Positions 59,681-64,000 of a stretch of DNA of 64,000 bases are shown here, piece after piece. The first letter of the stretch is position 1. Each line of letters opens with the position of its first letter. The position numbers were made by a program, and so were the translations under genes. This DNA is from Deferribacteraceae bacterium UBA6793 (GTDB lineage: Bacteria; Chrysiogenota; Deferribacteres; Deferribacterales; Geovibrionaceae). The notes below the pieces were generated by a model. The model did not search any database. It was not told where the DNA came from and saw nothing but the letters and a program-made list of their open reading frames with translations. The stretch is from contig DKFP01000004.1 of the NCBI GenBank assembly GCA_002452405.1, positions 310,001-374,000 on the forward strand, read 5' to 3'.

Positions 59681-60294
59681 ATCCCCGCCTTAATTTTTAT
59701 AAGCGCGTTAACGACAGCTCCGGCACAAGGACTGCCGCCTTTCGTGCCAACGTTAGTGATGTATTCCATACCGCTTTCGGTCAGCATAGCCTTGCTCTCT
59801 GCCGCCATAACAAAACCGACTGGAAGCCCGATCACCAGAGCGGGATTGATTTTTCCTTCTTTGTGCAACTCCATAATTTTAAGTAGAGCTGTAGGTGCAT
59901 TACCTATCGCATATATCGCATCAGGAAAGTGCCTTGCGGCGTATTCCATGCTGTATTCCGCGCGGGTTTTTTCCTGCGCAGCTGCTTCTGCGATAACATT
60001 TTCATTAGTTATGAAGCAGTGGCGCTCAATACCGACAGCCTCGGAGTATTTAGCTGTGATGGCGGTCTTTACCATATTCACGTCGCATATCACTGGCAGC
60101 CTGCGTTCCAGAGCGTCCATAGCTCGGTCTATGGCGTTAACGCTGAAAAGGGTCATTTTCGCGAACTCGAAATCGCCTGTGGTATGTATCAACCGCATGA
60201 CGACCTTTTTCTGGCGCTCATCGTATGCCGAAAGGTCGCATCCTGCCTCTATTATCTCAAAAGATTCCTTCTCTATCCTGTCGCCCTTGTTCAC
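59677..60294 (-). CDS. cbiC: Precorrin-8X methylmutase
   Basis: CbiC/CobH, 205 residues, moves the methyl group from C11 to C12 to give (hydrogeno)cobyrinic acid. The catalytic His is in MRLIHTTGDFEFA (near 37), and DVNMVKTAI and GLPVGFVMAAESKAML fit the family, as does the Gly-rich end KGGSPCAGAVVNALI. Overlaps cbiL by four bases (ATGA) and rmuC likewise. Confidence 0.94.
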   Translation of the reverse strand: MNKGDRIEKESFEIIEAGCDLSAYDERQKKVVMRLIHTTGDFEFAKMTLFSVNAIDRAMDALERRLPVICDVNMVKTAITAKYSEAVGIERHCFITNENVIAEAAAQEKTRAEYSMEYAARHFPDAIYAIGNAPTALLKIMELHKEGKINPALVIGLPVGFVMAAESKAMLTESGMEYITNVGTKGGSPCAGAVVNALIKIKAGI

Positions 60295-60980
60295 GCTTCA
60301 CCTTTTTTAAGTATTGCTGTTGAAAGATAATTTATCTGTTTAGTATCGTCGCTGTTGAGGTCGAGGATTATTTCGTCAGCAAGAGTGGCGCGGGATATGA
60401 CGTAGGCTGTCTTTATCCCGTTTTCGCGCACGAATTTTTTCAGCACGTCCAGTTTGTTATGCACCTTCATAACGAACACTGTGGCGAATTTTTCCGTACA
60501 CTCTTTAAGAAACGCCGTATCGTCCTTCATTTCAACGGTACAGAAACTCTCGTCCTTCTCAGTAACCGGCAGACAGAGGATGTTCGGCACAGCGGAAATG
60601 GCTGATATACCCGGCACAAACTCCATCTTAACGCCGTGGTGCTCCAGCTTATGCGCCAGATAGTTCAGTGTTGAATATATCGGCGCGTCGCCTATGGTGA
60701 CGTACGTCACTTTTTTGCCATCTTTAACCATGCCGAAAATATCTGCGGCGAGTGCGGCGTATTTGGTATCAAGGTCTGCCTTGTCCCCTGTCATGGGGAA
60801 ATAGTACATATGTATTTTTTCTTCCGGCACAATGTCTTTAATGATATCTCTGGCAAGGCTTCTGCCTGTTTTGTCCGACTGGGGAACAACGACAACGTCG
60901 CTTTCGTTCATAAGGCGCACCGCTTTAACGGTGAGCAGTTCGGGGTCGCCTGGTCCTATTCCTAATCCGTAAATCTTCAT
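60291..60980 (-). CDS. cbiL: Precorrin-2 / cobalt-factor II C20-methyltransferase
   Basis: CbiL/CobI, 229 residues, SAM-dependent methylation at C20. Seen: GLGIGPGDPELLTVKAVRLM at the N-terminus, VTYVTIGDAPIYSTLNYL with the SAM-binding loop near 95, VPGISAISAVPN near 140. Whether the pathway is cobalt-first is not decided by this gene alone. First of the cbiL-cbiC-rmuC minus unit. Confidence 0.93.
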   Translation of the reverse strand: MKIYGLGIGPGDPELLTVKAVRLMNESDVVVVPQSDKTGRSLARDIIKDIVPEEKIHMYYFPMTGDKADLDTKYAALAADIFGMVKDGKKVTYVTIGDAPIYSTLNYLAHKLEHHGVKMEFVPGISAISAVPNILCLPVTEKDESFCTVEMKDDTAFLKECTEKFATVFVMKVHNKLDVLKKFVRENGIKTAYVISRATLADEIILDLNSDDTKQINYLSTAILKKGEA

Positions 60981-60998
60981 CTCAACTCCTGAACATAT

Positions 60999-61080
60999 TA
61001 TGAGATTGCCGCGTCGCTTCCGCGCCTCGCAATGACGTCTTTGCGAGCTGGCGCAGAACGCATGTGACGAAGCAATCTTG
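60999..61080. repeat. Dispersed palindromic repeat, copy 7
   Basis: TATGAGATTGCCGCGTCGC to GTGACGAAGCAATCTTGA, same family as copies 4 and 6. Lies between cbiL start and cbiA stop, so it splits the two minus-strand corrinoid units and may influence readthrough. Confidence 0.75.
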
Positions 61081-61082
61081 AT

Positions 61083-62396
61083 TTATATCATATTCTTTAT
61101 CAGCGGGTTATCGCACAGGAAATGCAGGTGCGTGTAAGCCGCGAAAGTGTTTTTGTATATCAGCCCGTCGCCGGACGTTTTGCCGTCCGTAATGCGGGTC
61201 AGCTTATAGGCATATTCTCCTGAATAGCCCTCCATGGCGGAATAGTGAAACTCATGTCCGATGTTCGCCCGTCCGGCATTACCCATGATGCAGTCTTTAA
61301 CAAGTTCAGCGCGGACGTAGCCGAGCGCCTGCCGTCTGCTGCACATTCTGGTCTCGCACTCAAAAACGCCTGACATGGGGAAAAATCCGCCGTCTGTATG
61401 TATGCCGCGCGACAGGAACATCAGCCCGCCGCACTCTGCATAGAGCTTCCCGCCCGCCTCCGCATAATCTTTGATAATCTTTGCAGTGGGGCTTTCCGAA
61501 AGCTCTTTTGCATATAGTTCAGGATATCCCCCGCCAATATACACAAAATCTGCACCGTCTATGCCTTCGCCTGCCAGCGGACTGAAAAATTTCACTTCAT
61601 AACCCGCTGAGGCGAGGAACTCTATATTTGAATTGTAGTAAAACTGAAACGCTTTGTCATATGCAACGTATGCCGTTTTATCAGCTTTCTGCTTCGCTGT
61701 CGGCACAGAAATCGGTTTTTCCGCCCGGCACAGCATCAGAAGCTCTTCAACGTTCACGTTTGCAGATACGAAATCCGCGCACGCGTTAAGATAGGTTTCG
61801 TCAACCTCCATGGCGGTTTTAATGCCCAGATGTCTTGAGCCGAGCAGGTTTTCGCTGTTTTTCGGCAGTGTACCGAGCACCTTACAGTCCGTATGGGCTT
61901 CAACCGCAGAGCGCACCAGAAATGCGTGGCGATCGGAAGCTATATTGTTAAGAACAATGCCCGCAATGCGCATCCTGCCAAGCTCCGCTATGCCGCGTAT
62001 GGTTGCCGCCGCGGTGTATGAACTGCCGGAACAGTCCAGCACGAGAACACAAGGAACGTCTGTAATGGCGGCAATATCCGCGCTGCTTCCTGCAAAATCC
62101 TTATGGGACACTCCGTCCAGGACACCCATAACACCCTCGATAACGGCGCAGTCCGCACCGGCGCAGCCTTTAGCATAAACGCTTTTGACAGTGCCCCGAG
62201 ACAGCATAACGCTGTCAAGATTATAGGCTTTTCTGCCGGACGCACGTTCAAGGTGGAGCGTATCTATGTAGTCCGGTCCGCATTTAAATGGCGCAACAAA
62301 GCGTCCATTGCGGGTCAGATACTTTATAATTCCGGTTGTCAGAGTTGTTTTGCCGGAACCGCTCTTGTCCGCGGCTATCATGAATGAGCTGAACAT
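61083..62396 (-). CDS. cbiA: Cobyrinic acid a,c-diamide synthase
   Basis: CbiA/CobB, 437 residues, amidates the a and c side chains using glutamine and ATP. The P-loop is AADKSGSGKTTLTTGI at the N-terminus, PFKCGPDYIDTLHLE follows, and the glutaminase domain (about 240-437) has YIGGGYPELYAKEL and the catalytic Cys in LYAECGGLMFLS. Divergent from the CbiR-like gene with a 64-base gap. Some relatives use hydrogenobyrinic acid instead. Confidence 0.94.
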   Translation of the reverse strand: MFSSFMIAADKSGSGKTTLTTGIIKYLTRNGRFVAPFKCGPDYIDTLHLERASGRKAYNLDSVMLSRGTVKSVYAKGCAGADCAVIEGVMGVLDGVSHKDFAGSSADIAAITDVPCVLVLDCSGSSYTAAATIRGIAELGRMRIAGIVLNNIASDRHAFLVRSAVEAHTDCKVLGTLPKNSENLLGSRHLGIKTAMEVDETYLNACADFVSANVNVEELLMLCRAEKPISVPTAKQKADKTAYVAYDKAFQFYYNSNIEFLASAGYEVKFFSPLAGEGIDGADFVYIGGGYPELYAKELSESPTAKIIKDYAEAGGKLYAECGGLMFLSRGIHTDGGFFPMSGVFECETRMCSRRQALGYVRAELVKDCIMGNAGRANIGHEFHYSAMEGYSGEYAYKLTRITDGKTSGDGLIYKNTFAAYTHLHFLCDNPLIKNMI

Positions 62397-62460
62397 ATAC
62401 TGAGATTATTGCATTATCTATAATCTTGCAAGGGAAGAAAAAAAAGGCTACCCTGACCGG

Positions 62461-63114
62461 ATGAAAATATCCGCGCCGTCATTCGTTATCCCCGACAGAA
62501 GGGCAAACAACGTAAAATATCTGAAACCGCTTGTTCATGAGGTTGAGCTTCTGTTTTTCGACAGCAGGCACGATTTCGACATGCCAACAGATGCAGAGAT
62601 AGCGGAGCTTGCGGCTCTGAATATGGACTACAGCATCCACCTGCCCACGGATACGAACCTTAATACCACAGAAGGCTGGCGGGTGATAGATGCTTACATC
62701 GCAAAACTGAAACCGCTGAAACCACTCCGCATGGTGATCCACCCCGCAGAAAGCGCTTTCTTTCTGAACGAAATGGATAAGCGGCGCAGTCATAACATAA
62801 TAATCGAAAACACCGATTTTTACGGCTCATTTTTCGATGATGCCGCGGATATGGGCTTCGGATTATGTTTCGACAACCCCCACGCAGGAGATAAAGCCCG
62901 TGATTTTCTCGACAGATACAAATCACACATCCGCGAATATCACCTGCAAGGCGAAGCGGACGGCAAACACCATAAAAGTCTTGAGCATATAGAACTCAAT
63001 CTGCTAGAATCCATCCTTGCTAATGCAAAAATTTATGGGGCTACGGTCTGTCTTGAGGTTTTCAGACAGAACGATTTCCTCAAATCTTTGGAAATAATCA
63101 GGAAACACACATGA
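62461..63114 (+). CDS. TIM-barrel protein, candidate cobamide-remodelling enzyme CbiR
   Basis: 217 residues with the sugar-isomerase/AP-endonuclease-2 TIM-barrel pattern: SIHLPTDTNLN near 60, RMVIHPAES near 94, IIIENTDFYGSF near 112, GLCFDNPHAGDKARDF near 135, IREYHLQGEAD near 160 and ATVCLEVFR near 198. His, Glu and Asp in these strand ends fit a metal site. Position directly before cobU and cobT, overlapping cobU by four bases, fits CbiR, which opens the nucleotide loop of cobamides so that the lower ligand can be replaced. A different corrinoid-salvage role is possible. Confidence 0.7.
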   Translation: MKISAPSFVIPDRRANNVKYLKPLVHEVELLFFDSRHDFDMPTDAEIAELAALNMDYSIHLPTDTNLNTTEGWRVIDAYIAKLKPLKPLRMVIHPAESAFFLNEMDKRRSHNIIIENTDFYGSFFDDAADMGFGLCFDNPHAGDKARDFLDRYKSHIREYHLQGEADGKHHKSLEHIELNLLESILANAKIYGATVCLEVFRQNDFLKSLEIIRKHT

Positions 63115-63620
63115 TAACACTTGTTACGGGCGGCGTTAAAAGCGGAAAGACCGCATACGCAATTCAACTCTGCGGGCAATATCAATTCAAAACATATGTG
63201 GCAACTGCGGAAGCCTTCGACGATGCAATGCAGAACAAGATTGACCTGCACAAAGCCGAGCGGGACGGAAGCTGGACCACCATTGAGGAACCTGTCAGTC
63301 TCCACAGCGTTTTCGACAACGCGGAGAAACAGGACGTAATTCTTATAGACTGTATTACCATGTGGCTGAACAACCTGATATACAAGCAACTTAACATAGA
63401 AAAACACATAGAGCACTTTTTGGAGCGACTGGCGGAATGTAAAAAGCCCGTTGTGATAGTGACCAACGAAACAGGGCTGGGCGTTATGCCTGCAAATCCT
63501 GAAGGTTGCAGGTTCGCCGAAGAATTGGGCAGACTGAACACAAGACTTGCCCTCGCTGCGGACAGCGTGACTTTTATGATATCGTCCATACCGCTTTCCA
63601 TCAAGGGAGGAAAAAAGTGA
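63111..63620 (+). CDS. cobU: Adenosylcobinamide kinase/guanylyltransferase
   Basis: CobU/CobP, 169 residues, phosphorylates adenosylcobinamide and transfers GMP. P-loop GGVKSGKTAYAIQL at the N-terminus, ATAEAFDDAMQNKIDLHKAER near 32 with the guanylyl-accepting His, LIDCITMWLNNLIYK near 80 and VTNETGLGVMPANPEG near 118. Overlaps the CbiR-like gene and cobT. Confidence 0.95.
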   Translation: MITLVTGGVKSGKTAYAIQLCGQYQFKTYVATAEAFDDAMQNKIDLHKAERDGSWTTIEEPVSLHSVFDNAEKQDVILIDCITMWLNNLIYKQLNIEKHIEHFLERLAECKKPVVIVTNETGLGVMPANPEGCRFAEELGRLNTRLALAADSVTFMISSIPLSIKGGKK

Positions 63621-64000
63621 AATTGACTGAGATAATTGCGGGAATTGAACAGACTGACAGAGAGATATTCAGACAGGCACAGGACAGAACAGCCAACCTT
63701 ATCATGCCGCCAAGAGCACTTGGAAGGCTCAACGACATAGGCGAAAAGATATGCGCAATACAGCGTACCATGAAGCCGAAAGTTGACAGACGGATGGTGT
63801 TCGTTATGGCTGGCGACCACGGAATCGTGGAGGAGCGCGTCGCCGCATTTCCGCAGGAGGTCACAGGTCAGATGATGGGTGCTTTCGTCGCCGGACTCGC
63901 ATCTATAAATATCCTTTCAAAACAGGCAAAATCAAAGGTTCTGGTGGCTGATATCGGCGCCGTATGCGATGTGAACGCCGTTCCAGCTGATCCTGACAAC
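63617..64000 (+). CDS. cobT: Nicotinate-nucleotide-dimethylbenzimidazole phosphoribosyltransferase (partial)
   Basis: The first 128 codons of CobT, which activates the lower-ligand base to its ribotide. The start is GTG 63617 with GGGAGG six bases upstream, overlapping the cobU stop. Seen: RALGRLNDIGEKICAIQ, MVFVMAGDHGIVEERVAA with the conserved DHG near 60, and PQEVTGQMMGAF. The end lies outside the window. Confidence 0.93.
   Translation, partial: MKLTEIIAGIEQTDREIFRQAQDRTANLIMPPRALGRLNDIGEKICAIQRTMKPKVDRRMVFVMAGDHGIVEERVAAFPQEVTGQMMGAFVAGLASINILSKQAKSKVLVADIGAVCDVNAVPADPDN

Noticed and set aside
28993..61080. Insertion sequences
   Set aside because: The dispersed repeats encode no protein and no transposase is seen in the window.

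Overview
The window is ordinary bacterial chromosome (mid-40s % GC by eye) from a Gram-negative anaerobe with a respiratory lifestyle. Signal peptides, lipoboxes, a porin with a C-terminal aromatic residue, CsgG-like and NrfD-type proteins show an outer membrane and membrane-bound respiration. Anaerobic-style cobalamin genes, a Cys-type molybdopterin oxidoreductase, lysine 2,3-aminomutase/AblB, a long-form GAPDH and a eukaryotic-type citrate synthase together suggest a Deferribacteres-like organism (Geovibrio/Denitrovibrio/Seleniivibrio relatives). The taxonomic guess is inference from gene content. No phage, IS element, CRISPR array or rRNA was seen.

Layout. 0-13 kb is minus-strand housekeeping: pfkA, adenosyltransferase, yqeY, cvpA and mutS2 in one tightly overlapped operon; a CHASE2 adenylate/guanylate cyclase; a pair of exported proteins with FlgT-like and CsgG-like features; then yicC-gmk-rpoZ-coaBC-uracil-DNA glycosylase. 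13-15 kb has a slipin, an AT-rich orphan gene and a RelE/Phd toxin-antitoxin pair. 15-20 kb has an ABC exporter and the proVWX glycine-betaine importer. 20-20.6 kb holds a tandem 171-bp repeat beside tRNA-Leu(CAA). 20.6-30.5 kb has a hybrid sensor kinase, DUF445, Ppx/GppA, an unknown membrane protein, mltG, carA and gap. 30.6-37.3 kb has a small rhodanese, glyA under a ZTP riboswitch, a hemolysin-III protein, a DHH phosphoesterase, divergent mobA/mobB and citrate synthase. 37.6-41.9 kb has a DMT transporter and the osmolyte pair ablA-ablB followed by marC and a hemerythrin-like protein. 42-47 kb is a minus operon of DUF2318 lipoprotein, FtsX-like permease, ABC ATPase, sensor kinase and sigma-54 response regulator.

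The most notable accessory region is 47.4-57.5 kb: a TorD-type chaperone, a DUF3373 porin, a DUF134 regulator, a three-subunit Mo oxidoreductase (TAT-exported Cys-type catalytic subunit, four-cluster ferredoxin, NrfD anchor) and a separate lipoprotein with three rhodanese domains. Family knowledge places this with polysulfide/thiosulfate (Psr/Phs) and respiratory selenite (Srr) reductases. A 15-bp inverted repeat (consensus TGTATACnGTATACA) occurs upstream of the catalytic subunit, twice upstream of the rhodanese lipoprotein and, with two mismatches, upstream of citrate synthase; this suggests one regulator for the respiratory system and TCA entry.

57.7-64 kb has an enoyl-CoA hydratase, rmuC and a cobalamin cluster (cbiC, cbiL, cbiA on minus; a CbiR-like protein, cobU, cobT on plus). 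Seven copies of a degenerate palindromic repeat of about 70-140 bp sit between genes across the last 36 kb, mostly in 3' untranslated regions.
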